Positions 33,280-41,813 of a stretch of 64,000 nt of DNA are shown piece by piece. The translations under genes and the position numbers were made by a program. How positions within the stretch are numbered: the stretch's first letter is position 1; every line of letters begins with the position of its first letter. The DNA comes from Pseudoxanthomonas dokdonensis (GTDB lineage Bacteria > Pseudomonadota > Gammaproteobacteria > Xanthomonadales > Xanthomonadaceae). The notes under the pieces are model-generated. The model worked only from the letters and a program-made list of their open reading frames with translations, was not told the origin of the DNA and searched no databases. The stretch spans positions 372,001 to 436,000 of the forward strand of contig NZ_LDJL01000004.1 of assembly GCF_001431405.1 (NCBI RefSeq). The letters run 5' to 3'.

Positions 33280-34511
33280 CAGTGCGCACTGAGTCCACCG
33301 AGGTCGTGATCATCGGCGCCGGCCCGGCCGGCGCGGTCGCCGCCGCGCTGCTGCGCAAGCAGGGACGCAAGGTGCTGATCCTGGAACGCGAGCAGTTCCC
33401 GCGTTTCTCGATCGGCGAAAGCCTGTTGCCGCAGAGCATGGAATACCTGGAAGCCGCCGGCCTGCTGCGTGACGTGGTCGAAGCAGGTTTCCAGTACAAG
33501 AACGGCGCCGCCTTCGCCTGCGGCGACAAGCGCACCGAGTTCGACTTCCGGCAGAAGTTCTCGCCCGGCTGGGGCACCACCTACCAGGTCGAGCGGGCCA
33601 AGTTCGATCAGGTGCTGGCCACGGCGGTGCAACGGATGGGTGCCGAGGTCCGCTACCGGCACGAGGTGCTGGCGGTGGAGCCGGGCCAGCGGCCACGGCT
33701 GCAGGTGCGTGCCGCCGATGGCGAGGAATATCAGGTTGAAGCCGACTTCCTGCTCGATGCCAGCGGTTTTGGCCGGCTGTTGCCACGCCTGCTGAAGCTG
33801 GAATCACCGTCCAACTTTCCGGTCCGCGGTGCCTTGTTCACCCATGTGCAGGACAATTTTCCGGCTGGGGAATTCGACCGCGACAAGATCCTGATCACCA
33901 CCCACCCGCATCATGTCGACGTGTGGTTTTGGACGATCCCGTTTTCCCACGGGCGCTGTTCGCTGGGCGTGGTCGCCGAGCCGGCCTTCCTTGACCGCTA
34001 TCCGGGCGACGATCTGCACAAGCTGCAGGCGATCGTCGGCGAAGACGCGCATCTGTCGCATCTGCTGGCCAATGCGCGCTGGGATCTTCTACCCGTGCGC
34101 CGGATCACCGGCTATTCGGCCAATGTCAGTGCATTGTGCGGCCCGGGTTACGCGCTGCTCGGCAATGCTGGCGAGTTTCTGGATCCGGTGTTCTCATCCG
34201 GCGTCACCATCGCCTTCAAATCGGCGCAACTGGCCAGCGAGTGCCTGCGTCGCCACTATGCCGGCGAGACCGTGGACTGGCAGCAGGACTATGCGCTGCC
34301 GCTGCAGAAGGGGGTCAGGACCTTCCGCCGTTTCGTCGAAGCCTGGTACGAGGGCGGCTTCCAGAAGATCATCTACCACCCCAACGCGCAGCCGGATATC
34401 CGCGACATGATCTGTTCGATCCTCGCTGGCTACGCCTGGGACGAACACAATCCCTACGTCGCCGACAATGGCCGGCGGTTGAAAGTGCTGGAGGAAATTT
34501 GTTCCGCTTGA
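33276..34511 (+). CDS. FAD-dependent halogenase-type monooxygenase
   Basis: A 411-residue flavoprotein. It has the FAD-binding GAGPAGAV at 14-21, FSIGESLLP at 44-52, a Lys in YKNGAAF (Lys75), and WFWTIP at 217-222, which fits the WxWxIP signature of flavin-dependent halogenases. A second FAD motif, LLGNAGEFLDPVFSSG, follows. Xanthomonadins are brominated aryl polyenes, so a ring- or chain-halogenating role is plausible. The alternative is a geranylgeranyl-reductase-like oxidoreductase without halogenase activity. Start ATG 33276; a TTG at 33252 is less likely. Confidence 0.85.
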   Translation: MTVRTESTEVVIIGAGPAGAVAAALLRKQGRKVLILEREQFPRFSIGESLLPQSMEYLEAAGLLRDVVEAGFQYKNGAAFACGDKRTEFDFRQKFSPGWGTTYQVERAKFDQVLATAVQRMGAEVRYRHEVLAVEPGQRPRLQVRAADGEEYQVEADFLLDASGFGRLLPRLLKLESPSNFPVRGALFTHVQDNFPAGEFDRDKILITTHPHHVDVWFWTIPFSHGRCSLGVVAEPAFLDRYPGDDLHKLQAIVGEDAHLSHLLANARWDLLPVRRITGYSANVSALCGPGYALLGNAGEFLDPVFSSGVTIAFKSAQLASECLRRHYAGETVDWQQDYALPLQKGVRTFRRFVEAWYEGGFQKIIYHPNAQPDIRDMICSILAGYAWDEHNPYVADNGRRLKVLEEICSA

Positions 34512-35065
34512 GTTTCTGCCTGTGCGTGTTGCTGGTCGGGTGTGCCACGCAGGCGCCACCGGCGCCGGTCGCCGCCGCCGATACGCTGCCACCGTTGCGG
34601 CTGTCACCGGCGTCGCTGGGCCGCAGCCTGTCGCTGCAACAACGGTTGACCTTCCTGGCCGATGGCAGGCAGCGCAGTGTCGAGGCCCTGCTGGAAGCCG
34701 ATCCGCAACAGGTGCAGCTGCTGGTGCTGGCGATGGGGCAGACCGGTTCGCGCCTGCGCTGGGACGGGCAGACGCTGCAGGAACAGCGCGCAGCCTGGCT
34801 GCCGCCCCAGGTGCAGGGTGCGCGGGTGCTGGATGATCTGCAGCTGAGCCTGTGGCCGGCCCCCGCGATACAGGCAGCGTTGCCGGCCGGCTGGCAACTG
34901 CAGGCCGATGGCGACCACCGCGTCCTCAGCCATGACGGCCAGCCGCGCTGGACCATGCAGCGGCTGGCGGCGGACACCATCCGTCTCGACAACCTGGTGC
35001 AGGGCTATCAGTTGACCATCGAAACCGCCGCCGAAGCGGTGCCCAGCGACGTGCCAGCGCAATGA
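34499..35065 (+). CDS. DUF3261 lipoprotein of the aryl polyene cluster
   Basis: A 188-residue lipoprotein with the lipobox LLVGC near residue 15 and a predominantly beta, Gln- and Leu-rich body (LLVLAMGQTGSRLRWDGQTL). DUF3261 proteins are regular members of aryl polyene clusters and may receive the pigment at the outer membrane in a LolB-like way, which is inference. The start is TTG 34499 with GGAGG just upstream. The coding region overlaps the halogenase end by 13 bases and the next gene by 4. Confidence 0.8.
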   Translation: MFRLSFCLCVLLVGCATQAPPAPVAAADTLPPLRLSPASLGRSLSLQQRLTFLADGRQRSVEALLEADPQQVQLLVLAMGQTGSRLRWDGQTLQEQRAAWLPPQVQGARVLDDLQLSLWPAPAIQAALPAGWQLQADGDHRVLSHDGQPRWTMQRLAADTIRLDNLVQGYQLTIETAAEAVPSDVPAQ

Positions 35066-36252
35066 ATCGTCCTGCCGTGCATCTCAATGAACTTGGTATC
35101 GTCTGTGCGCTGGGCGAAGGTCGACAAACGGTCAGTAAGGCGTTGTTTGCCGATGATGCCCCGCGCGGGGTCAGCGTCAGCGACGTGCTGACGCCCGGCC
35201 GGCCGTTGGCACTGGGGCGGTACAGCGGCGCAGTGCCGTCGCTGCAGGATTGCCCACTGCCGCTGCGCAGCCGCAACAACGGATTGCTGCGACTGGCGCT
35301 GGCGCAGATCCGGCCACAGGTCGATGCGGCCATCGCGCAATATGGAGCAGACCGTGTCGCCGTCATCGTCGGTACCAGTACCTCCGGTATCGGCGAATCC
35401 GAAACGGCGCTGGCCCAGCTGCGCCAGCGCGGGCAGTGGCCGGAAACCTTCCATTACGGACAACAGGAAATGGGCTCGCCGGCGCGCTTCGTCGCCGCTG
35501 AAGCCGGCATCCACGGACCGGCGTGGACCATCTCGACCGCCTGTTCGTCCAGCGCCAAGGCGCTGACCTCGGCCGCGCGACTGCTGCGCGCGGGGATTGT
35601 CGATGCGGTCATCGCCGGTGGCGCCGATTCGTTGTGCCGGTTCACCATCCAGGGTTTCAGCGCACTGGAATCGGTATCGGCCGAGCGCTGCAATCCGTTT
35701 TCCCGCCATCGCGCCGGCATCAACATCGGCGAGGGCGCGGCGCTGTTCCTGATGACCCGCGAGCCGGGCCGGGTGCGGCTGTCCGGCTGGGGCGAAAGCG
35801 CCGATGCCCATCATATTTCCGCGCCGGAGCCCGAGGGCAGGGGCGCGATTGTCGCCATCAGCCAGGCGCTGCAGCGGGCGGGGCTGGCGGCGGCCGACAT
35901 CGACTACGTCAACCTGCACGGCACCGCCACGCCGCAGAACGATGCGATGGAAAGCCATGCACTCGCGCGGACGCTGGGGCTGTCGGTGGCCGCCAGTTCG
36001 ACCAAGCCGCTGACCGGCCACAGCCTGGGAGCAGCCGGTGCGATCGAAGCCGGACTGTGCTGGCTGACCCTGGTCGACAATCCCCACCAGCATTTACCGC
36101 CACACTGGTGGGATGGCCAGCGCGATCCGGATTTGCCGGCTTTGCAGCTGGTCAGTCCCGGTCAACGGGCGACCTCGCCGATCCGGCATGTGCTGAGCCA
36201 GTCATTCGCTTTTGGCGGCAGCAATGCCGCGTTGTTGCTGTCCGCCGCCTGA
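35062..36252 (+). CDS. Beta-ketoacyl-ACP synthase 1 of the aryl polyene cluster
   Basis: A 396-residue ketosynthase with a complete Cys-His-His triad: Cys161 in STACSSSAK, His286 in NLHGTAT and His320 in TGHSLGAAG. It resembles the ApeO-type ketosynthase that pairs with the half-ketosynthase encoded at the start of this operon to extend the polyene by malonyl units. It starts inside the previous gene (ATGA overlap). The dehydratase gene follows directly. Confidence 0.92.
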   Translation: MNRPAVHLNELGIVCALGEGRQTVSKALFADDAPRGVSVSDVLTPGRPLALGRYSGAVPSLQDCPLPLRSRNNGLLRLALAQIRPQVDAAIAQYGADRVAVIVGTSTSGIGESETALAQLRQRGQWPETFHYGQQEMGSPARFVAAEAGIHGPAWTISTACSSSAKALTSAARLLRAGIVDAVIAGGADSLCRFTIQGFSALESVSAERCNPFSRHRAGINIGEGAALFLMTREPGRVRLSGWGESADAHHISAPEPEGRGAIVAISQALQRAGLAAADIDYVNLHGTATPQNDAMESHALARTLGLSVAASSTKPLTGHSLGAAGAIEAGLCWLTLVDNPHQHLPPHWWDGQRDPDLPALQLVSPGQRATSPIRHVLSQSFAFGGSNAALLLSAA

Positions 36253-36253
36253 G

Positions 36254-36739
36254 ATGGAACCGATGCACGAAATTTCCCACTACCTGCCGCATCGCGGCAC
36301 CATGCTGCTGATTGATCGACTGCTCGAATGGCAGGAGGATCACGTGGTAGCGGAACTGCGGGTGCCCGCCAGCGGTCCGTTCCATGAAGACGAGGGCGTA
36401 CCGGCCTGGGTCGGCATCGAATACATGGCGCAGACCATCGCCGCCTGGTCGGGCAACCGCGCGCGCAACGCCGGCGATGTGCCAGGCATCGGTTTTCTGC
36501 TCGGCAGCCGCCGTTATCTGGCTCACGTCCAGTATTTCCGGGCGGGGGCGGTGTTGACGGTGGAGGCCAGGCGCGAGCTTATGGGGGACAATGGGCTGGG
36601 GATGTTTGCCTGCCGCATACTGGAACAGGGCACGGAAATTGCATCGGCCAACGTCTCGGTATTCGAGCCGCCGGATCCGATGGCGTATCTGGAAAACAGC
36701 AAGCAGCCGGCGCAGCCGCATCAGGGCTACCGGATTTGA
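36254..36739 (+). CDS. FabA/Z-like 3-hydroxyacyl-ACP dehydratase of the cluster
   Basis: A 161-residue hot-dog protein with HYLPHRGTMLLIDRLLEW at the N-terminus and AWVGIEYMAQTIAAWSG, where the conserved His and Glu of the FabZ active site lie. It matches the ApeP-type dehydratase, which works with an ApeI-type domain (here fused to the ligase) to make the double bonds. ATG 36254 is one base after the ketosynthase stop; ATG 36263 is an alternative. Confidence 0.88.
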   Translation: MEPMHEISHYLPHRGTMLLIDRLLEWQEDHVVAELRVPASGPFHEDEGVPAWVGIEYMAQTIAAWSGNRARNAGDVPGIGFLLGSRRYLAHVQYFRAGAVLTVEARRELMGDNGLGMFACRILEQGTEIASANVSVFEPPDPMAYLENSKQPAQPHQGYRI

Positions 36740-36796
36740 ACAGCCGGCAGGCAAGCCGCCGGTCACGATCAATGCATGTGCTGATCGTGAGTGAAT

Positions 36797-36857
36797 GAAT
36801 GGAGCAGTATCGAGTGGAGCAGTATCGAGTGGAGCGGGATTGAGTGGAGCAGGCATT
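36797..36857 (+). repeat. Four 15-base tandem repeats before the ketoreductase
   Basis: Units at 36797, 36812, 36827 and 36842, with consensus GAGTGGAGCAGTATC; the last two have drifted. Each holds a GGAG core that could act as a ribosome site. The final unit contains the GTG start of the ketoreductase. Confidence 0.8.
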
Positions 36858-37626
36858 GGAATCAGTGGGAATCAACAATCAAGGTGCAGCGGCGGCTGAA
36901 GCCCGCACGGTGCTGGTCACCGGAGCCAGTCGTGGCATCGGCCGTGCGATCGCCTTGCGCGCCGCCGCCGATGGTTTTGATGTGGTGGTGCATTGCCGCA
37001 GCCGCCGGCAGGACGCGGAAGCAGTCGCCAGCCAGATACGTTCGCTGGGACGCCAGTGCCGGGTGCTGGTGTTCGACGTGGCCGACCGCCAGGCCTGCGC
37101 CGATGCGCTGCTGGCCGATGTCGAAACCCACGGTGCCTACTACGGTGTGGTCTGCAACGCCGGCATCGCCCGCGACACCGCGTTTCCGGCGATGAGCGGG
37201 CAGGACTGGGATGAGGTCATCCACACCAACCTCGATGCCTTCTACAACGTGCTCAATCCGCTGGTGATGCCGCTGGTGCGGCGGCGCAAGCCCGGCCGCA
37301 TCGTCACCTTGTCGTCGGTGTCCGGACTGGTCGGCAACCGTGGCCAGACCAACTACAGCGCGGCCAAGGCCGGCATCATCGGCGCGAGCAAGGCGTTGGC
37401 GCTGGAACTGGCCAGTCGCCAGATCACCGTCAACTGCGTGGCGCCGGGTCTGATTGATACCGAAATGGTCAATGAAGAAGTGTTGCAGGAAGCGCTGAAG
37501 CTGATCCCGGCCAAGCGCATGGGCACGCCTGACGAAGTAGCCGCCACCGTGGCGTTCCTGCTGTCGGCACAGGCCGGTTACATCACCCGTCAGGTGATTT
37601 CGGTGAACGGGGGGCTGGTCGGATGA
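36844..37626 (+). CDS. FabG-type 3-ketoacyl-ACP reductase of the cluster
   Basis: A 260-residue SDR reductase: TGASRGIG for NADPH, the NAGI motif, and Ser and YSAAK in the active site, then VNCVAPGLIDTEM. It would reduce the beta-keto group after each extension. GTG 36844 lies inside a run of 15-base repeats, and the first 20 residues (MEQALESVGINNQG...) look like a recent extension; a later start is not obvious. The stop overlaps the next gene by four bases. Confidence 0.93.
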   Translation: MEQALESVGINNQGAAAAEARTVLVTGASRGIGRAIALRAAADGFDVVVHCRSRRQDAEAVASQIRSLGRQCRVLVFDVADRQACADALLADVETHGAYYGVVCNAGIARDTAFPAMSGQDWDEVIHTNLDAFYNVLNPLVMPLVRRRKPGRIVTLSSVSGLVGNRGQTNYSAAKAGIIGASKALALELASRQITVNCVAPGLIDTEMVNEEVLQEALKLIPAKRMGTPDEVAATVAFLLSAQAGYITRQVISVNGGLVG

Positions 37627-38864
37627 GCCAGACCCAACGACGCGTGGTCGTCACCGGTGGCGGTGCGATCAGTCCGCTTGGCCACGACTGGCCCAGCGTG
37701 CACCTGCGCCTGCGCGAGTGCCGCAACGCGGTACGACGGATGGACCAGTGGGACATCTACGAAGGATTGAACACACGTCTGGCCGCGCCCGCCGAAGATT
37801 TCGAGCTGCCGGCGCATTACAACCGCAAGACCACCCGCAGCATGGGCCGGGTCGCGATGATGTCGGTACGGGCCAGCGAAATGGCGCTGGAGCAGGCCGG
37901 CCTGCTCGGCGATCCGCTGCTGCGCAGTGGCGGGGTCGGGGTGTCGTACGGATCTTCGGCTGGCAGCCATGATGCGGTCGCCGAGTTCGGACGCATGCTC
38001 AACGAGCACACCACCGAAGGCATCAGCGCCACCACGTACCTGAAGATGATGAGCCATACCGCGCCGGTCAACATTGGCGTGTTCTTCGGTCTGGCCGGGC
38101 GCGTCATCACCACTTCCAGCGCCTGCACTTCGGGCAGCCAGGGCATCGGTTCGGCCTACGAGGTCATCCGCGCCGGCAAGCAGGTAGCGATGCTGGCCGG
38201 TGGCGCCGAGCAACTGGACGCCACCGCCGCGGCGGTGTTCGACACCCTGTTCGCGACCAGTGTGCGCAACGACCAGCCGCAGACCACGCCGCGGCCGTTC
38301 GACAGCCAGCGCGATGGCCTGGTCACCGGCGAGGGCGCCTGCACCCTGGTGCTGGAAGAGTACGAACACGCACGTGCCCGCGGCGCCAGCATCCTTGCCG
38401 AAATGGTCGGCTATGGCAGCAACAGTGATGGCCAGCACGTGACCCAGCCGAGCGCGGCGACGATGGCCCAGGCCATGCGCCTGGCCTTGGACGATGCCGG
38501 CCTGTCAGCGCAGCAGATTGATTACGTCAACGCCCACGGCACCGCCACCGACCATGGCGACATCGCCGAAAGCCACGCGACCGCGCAGGTGTTTGGCGCG
38601 CGGATTCCGATCAGCTCGATGAAAAGCTACATCGGCCATACCCTGGGCGCATGCGGCGCACTGGAGGCATGGGCCAGCATCGGCATGATGCGTGAAGGCT
38701 GGTTCGCGCCGACCCTGAATCTTGAACAGCGTGATCCACGCTGTGCCGAACTCGACTACATCGTCGGCGAAGGCCGCGAACTGCAGGCCGAGTACGTCAT
38801 GAGCAACAACTTCGCCTTCGGCGGCATCAATACCTCGATGATTTTCCGCCGCTGGCACGACTGA
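37623..38864 (+). CDS. FabF-like beta-ketoacyl-ACP synthase 2 of the aryl polyene cluster
   Basis: A 413-residue ketosynthase II with the triad Cys168 in SSACTSGSQ, His305 in NAHGTATDHGD and His339 in YIGHTLGACG. It is closer to FabF than the other ketosynthase of the operon and matches the ApeR position at the end of known clusters. It may start chain growth or take over a defined extension step; the division of labour cannot be read from sequence. Confidence 0.92.
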   Translation: MSQTQRRVVVTGGGAISPLGHDWPSVHLRLRECRNAVRRMDQWDIYEGLNTRLAAPAEDFELPAHYNRKTTRSMGRVAMMSVRASEMALEQAGLLGDPLLRSGGVGVSYGSSAGSHDAVAEFGRMLNEHTTEGISATTYLKMMSHTAPVNIGVFFGLAGRVITTSSACTSGSQGIGSAYEVIRAGKQVAMLAGGAEQLDATAAAVFDTLFATSVRNDQPQTTPRPFDSQRDGLVTGEGACTLVLEEYEHARARGASILAEMVGYGSNSDGQHVTQPSAATMAQAMRLALDDAGLSAQQIDYVNAHGTATDHGDIAESHATAQVFGARIPISSMKSYIGHTLGACGALEAWASIGMMREGWFAPTLNLEQRDPRCAELDYIVGEGRELQAEYVMSNNFAFGGINTSMIFRRWHD

Positions 38865-38889
38865 TTTTTCCAACCCAAGGAGCAACACC

Positions 38890-39333
38890 ATGAAACGAAT
38901 TCTGACCACCACGCTGCTGATCCTGCTGCTGGCCAGCCCGCTGGCACAGGCCCGCGATACCCGCTTGGAGCTGTCGCTGCAGGAACTGGTGGATTCGCCG
39001 CAGGCCAAGGAAGTGGGCATTGATGGCAGCGTCAAGTTCTACCTGGCCGGCCAGTCGCACCCGGCGGTGGCATCGCGGATGAGCGAGGACATGGCCAACC
39101 GCAAGACCAATGCCGCCAACAAGTCCGATGAGGAAGCCTGCCGCTGGGTCACCTTGGGCATCCTCAAGGCGTTCCAGGACAAGGCCAAGGCACAGGGCGC
39201 CAACGCGGTCATCGACATGTACAGCTATTACAGGCAGAAGGAATTCAAGAGCCCGACCAGCTACGAATGCTACGCGGGCACCTTCGTCGCCGGTGTCGCC
39301 CTGAAGGGTACATACGCCAGGATCGGCAAGTAA
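38890..39333 (+). CDS. Secreted protein at the end of the pigment operon
   Basis: A 147-residue protein with a signal peptide (cleavage near AQARDT). The mature part is rich in Lys and Ala and contains two Cys (EEACRW, YECYAG) that could form a disulfide. It resembles proteins often mislabelled as excinuclease ATPase subunits in related genomes. The ribosome site AAGGAG precedes ATG 38890. The gene ends before a strong terminator and so is probably the last of the operon. Function unknown. Confidence 0.78.
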   Translation: MKRILTTTLLILLLASPLAQARDTRLELSLQELVDSPQAKEVGIDGSVKFYLAGQSHPAVASRMSEDMANRKTNAANKSDEEACRWVTLGILKAFQDKAKAQGANAVIDMYSYYRQKEFKSPTSYECYAGTFVAGVALKGTYARIGK

Positions 39334-39368
39334 ATCCCTGCGCCGCGATTGCGGCCAGCGTCTCCAGC

Positions 39369-39393
39369 AGCCGTCGCGTCGAGCGCGACGGCT
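39369..39393 (+). terminator. Terminator of the pigment operon
   Basis: A perfect 10-base stem AGCCGTCGCG/CGCGACGGCT with a 5-base loop is followed by GTCTTGTTT. It separates the pigment operon from copL. Confidence 0.75.
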
Positions 39394-39511
39394 GTCTTGT
39401 TTCCGGCACTTGCCGGCGAGCTCGGTCGTCGTCACCCGCATTGCCGACAGTTGAGCAGGGGGTTCGGCGGCGGTCAGGTTTCCAGCAGCGGTTTCGATTA
39501 TCCTGCCCGGC

Positions 39512-39904
39512 ATGCGCGCGTCCCGTCCCTGGCTGTCCCTGTTGCTGGTCCTGATGCTGGTCTTCAACGGCATCGCGGTGGCCGGCGCATCGGTGTCGCC
39601 GCATGCCAGCGCCGGTGCTGCGGTCGCCACTGCCACCGCGATCGATCACGCGGGCATGGACAGGGCGATGGCGGATTGCCATGAGCAAGCGTCCGCGAAA
39701 AAGCCGCTGCCGGCTGCGACTGCTGGCGGCGATTGCTGCCAACCACAGGACTGCGATTGCGCCTGCGCCCAGCATGTCCCGCTGAGCCATAGCGGCATTG
39801 CCTGGCAGCTGGCTTCACCTGGCCACGCCGGTCCGGTGCATCCGCTGCACAACGGCCTGGCACCGCCCGCGCGGCTGGCCATCATCCGGCCTCCGATCGG
39901 CTGA
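39512..39904 (+). CDS. copL: CopL family copper-responsive regulatory protein
   Basis: A 130-residue protein with a signal-like N-terminus (WLSLLLVLMLVFNGIAVAG) and a Cys/His-rich centre (GGDCCQPQDCDCACAQH) suited to bind copper. In Xanthomonas copL lies just before copAB and is needed for copper-induced expression of the operon. The same order and orientation are found here, with 103 bases to copA. Whether the protein, or translation of its message, is the sensor is not settled. Confidence 0.85.
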   Translation: MRASRPWLSLLLVLMLVFNGIAVAGASVSPHASAGAAVATATAIDHAGMDRAMADCHEQASAKKPLPAATAGGDCCQPQDCDCACAQHVPLSHSGIAWQLASPGHAGPVHPLHNGLAPPARLAIIRPPIG

Positions 39905-40007
39905 CATCCTTCGCGCCATCACGGCGCGTCGTTGCTTCACGTCCGTCCGTGCATGCAGCAGCCTGCGCGCGGTCGTGGTCTGATTGATGTCATCCATGGA
40001 GTCTCAC

Positions 40008-41813
40008 ATGTCTTCTCTTCCTACTGGCGGCCGTTACGGTGCCGCCAGCTGTTCACGTCGCCGATTCGTGCAGGGCCTGGCCGCTGGTGGCGTGATCGCC
40101 GGCCTTGGGCTGGCTCCCGGCAGTGCCTGGTCTGGTGCGCGCGCGCCGCGCATGCAGCAACTCAGCGGCGATCAGTTCGATCTGGTCATTGGCGAAACCC
40201 CGGTGGACTTCACCGGTCGCAGCCGCACCGCGATCACCGTCAATGGCTCGCTGCCGGCGCCGTTGCTGCGATGGCGCGAAGGCAGCCAGGTCGAACTGCG
40301 GGTCAGCAACGCCTTGCCGGCCGGATCCATCCATGGCCATTCGACCTCGATCCACTGGCACGGCATGATCCTGCCGGCCAACATGGATGGCGTGCCGGGC
40401 CTGAGTTTCGACGGCATCCACCGTGGCGAAACCTGGCGCTACCGGTTCGATGTCAACCAGAATGGCACCTACTGGTACCACAGCCACTCCGGTTTCCAGG
40501 AGCAGGCCGGCCTGTACGGCGCCATCATCATCGACGCCGCCGAGCCGGAACCCTTCAGTTATGACCGAGAACACGTGGTGCTGTTGTCGGACTGGACCGA
40601 TCTCGATGGCGCCGCGCTGTTCAACCGGCTGAAGAAGATGGCGGCCTATGATAATCATTCGATGCGCACACTGGCCGATTTCGCCGCCGATGTCGGCCGC
40701 TCCGGATGGACGTCCACGCTGCGGGATCGCGGCGCGTGGGGGCGGATGCGGATGACCCCGACCGACCTGTCCGACGTCAACGCCAACACCTATACCTACC
40801 TGATCAATGGCACCACCGGCCTGGGCAACTGGACCGGGCTGTTCCGCAGTGGCGAGAAGGTCCGGCTGCGCTTCATCAACGGCTCGGCGATGACCTATTT
40901 CGACGTCCGCATCCCCGGTCTGAAGATGACCGTGGTCGCCGCCGATGGCCAGTACGTGCATCCGGTCAGCGTCGACGAGTTCCGGATTGCGGTCGCCGAG
41001 ACCTTCGATGTCATCGTCGAGCCCAGCGGCCAGGACGCCTTCACCATCTTTGCCCAGGACATGGGCCGCACCGGCTATGTCAGCGCCACGCTGGCAGTAC
41101 GCGAGGGCTTGCGGGCGCCGGTCCCGGCGCTGGATCCGCGACCGATCCTGAGCATGGACGACATGGGCCATGGCGGCCATGCCGGTCACGCTGACATGCA
41201 ACACGCCGCCGGTCACGACATGGCATCGATGAAAGGCATGGAAGGCAGCTGCGGTGGCCACATGCAGATGCCGATGCCATCGGCTGCGATGCAGACGCAT
41301 CCGGCCAGCGAACAAGGCAATCCACTGGTCGACATGCAGACAATGTCACCGACGCCGCGGCTGGACGATCCCGGCATCGGCCTGCGCGACAACGGCCGCA
41401 GGGTGCTGAGCTATGCCGATCTGAAGAGCACTTTCGACGATCCCGATGGTCGCGAACCCGGCCGCGAAATCGAACTGCACCTGACCGGGCACATGGAAAA
41501 ATTCGCCTGGTCGTTCGACGGCATCAAGTTCGCCAGCGCCGCTCCGCTGCGCCTCAACTATGGCGAGCGCATGCGCATCGTGCTGGTCAACGACACCATG
41601 ATGACCCATCCGATCCATCTGCACGGGCTGTGGAGCGATCTGGAGGACGAGAACGGCCGCTTCCAGGTGCGCAAGCACACCGTTGACATGCCACCGGGGA
41701 CCCGCCGCAGCTACCGGGTCCGTGCCGACGCACTGGGGCGCTGGGCCTATCACTGCCATCTGCTGTACCACATGGAATCGGGGATGATGCGGACGGTGGA
41801 GGTGCGCGAATGA
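40008..41813 (+). CDS. copA: CopA multicopper oxidase, copper resistance
   Basis: A 601-residue periplasmic multicopper oxidase. A Tat signal (SRRRFVQGLAAGG) precedes three cupredoxin domains with all four copper motifs: HWHG, WYHSH, HPIHLHG and YHCHLLYHM. A Met/His-rich stretch at about 390-450 (MDDMGHGGHAGH, then MQMPMPSAAM) likely binds extra copper. CopA oxidises or sequesters Cu(I) in the periplasm. I chose ATG 40008 because TGGAG lies 6 bases upstream; three earlier starts lack a ribosome site. The stop overlaps copB by four bases. Confidence 0.95.
   Translation: MSSLPTGGRYGAASCSRRRFVQGLAAGGVIAGLGLAPGSAWSGARAPRMQQLSGDQFDLVIGETPVDFTGRSRTAITVNGSLPAPLLRWREGSQVELRVSNALPAGSIHGHSTSIHWHGMILPANMDGVPGLSFDGIHRGETWRYRFDVNQNGTYWYHSHSGFQEQAGLYGAIIIDAAEPEPFSYDREHVVLLSDWTDLDGAALFNRLKKMAAYDNHSMRTLADFAADVGRSGWTSTLRDRGAWGRMRMTPTDLSDVNANTYTYLINGTTGLGNWTGLFRSGEKVRLRFINGSAMTYFDVRIPGLKMTVVAADGQYVHPVSVDEFRIAVAETFDVIVEPSGQDAFTIFAQDMGRTGYVSATLAVREGLRAPVPALDPRPILSMDDMGHGGHAGHADMQHAAGHDMASMKGMEGSCGGHMQMPMPSAAMQTHPASEQGNPLVDMQTMSPTPRLDDPGIGLRDNGRRVLSYADLKSTFDDPDGREPGREIELHLTGHMEKFAWSFDGIKFASAAPLRLNYGERMRIVLVNDTMMTHPIHLHGLWSDLEDENGRFQVRKHTVDMPPGTRRSYRVRADALGRWAYHCHLLYHMESGMMRTVEVRE

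Noticed and set aside
36791-37195. Open frame reading EWSSIEWSSIEWSG from the 15-base repeats
   Set aside because: The peptide repeat is a by-product of the DNA repeat, and the rest of the frame lies inside the ketoreductase gene.
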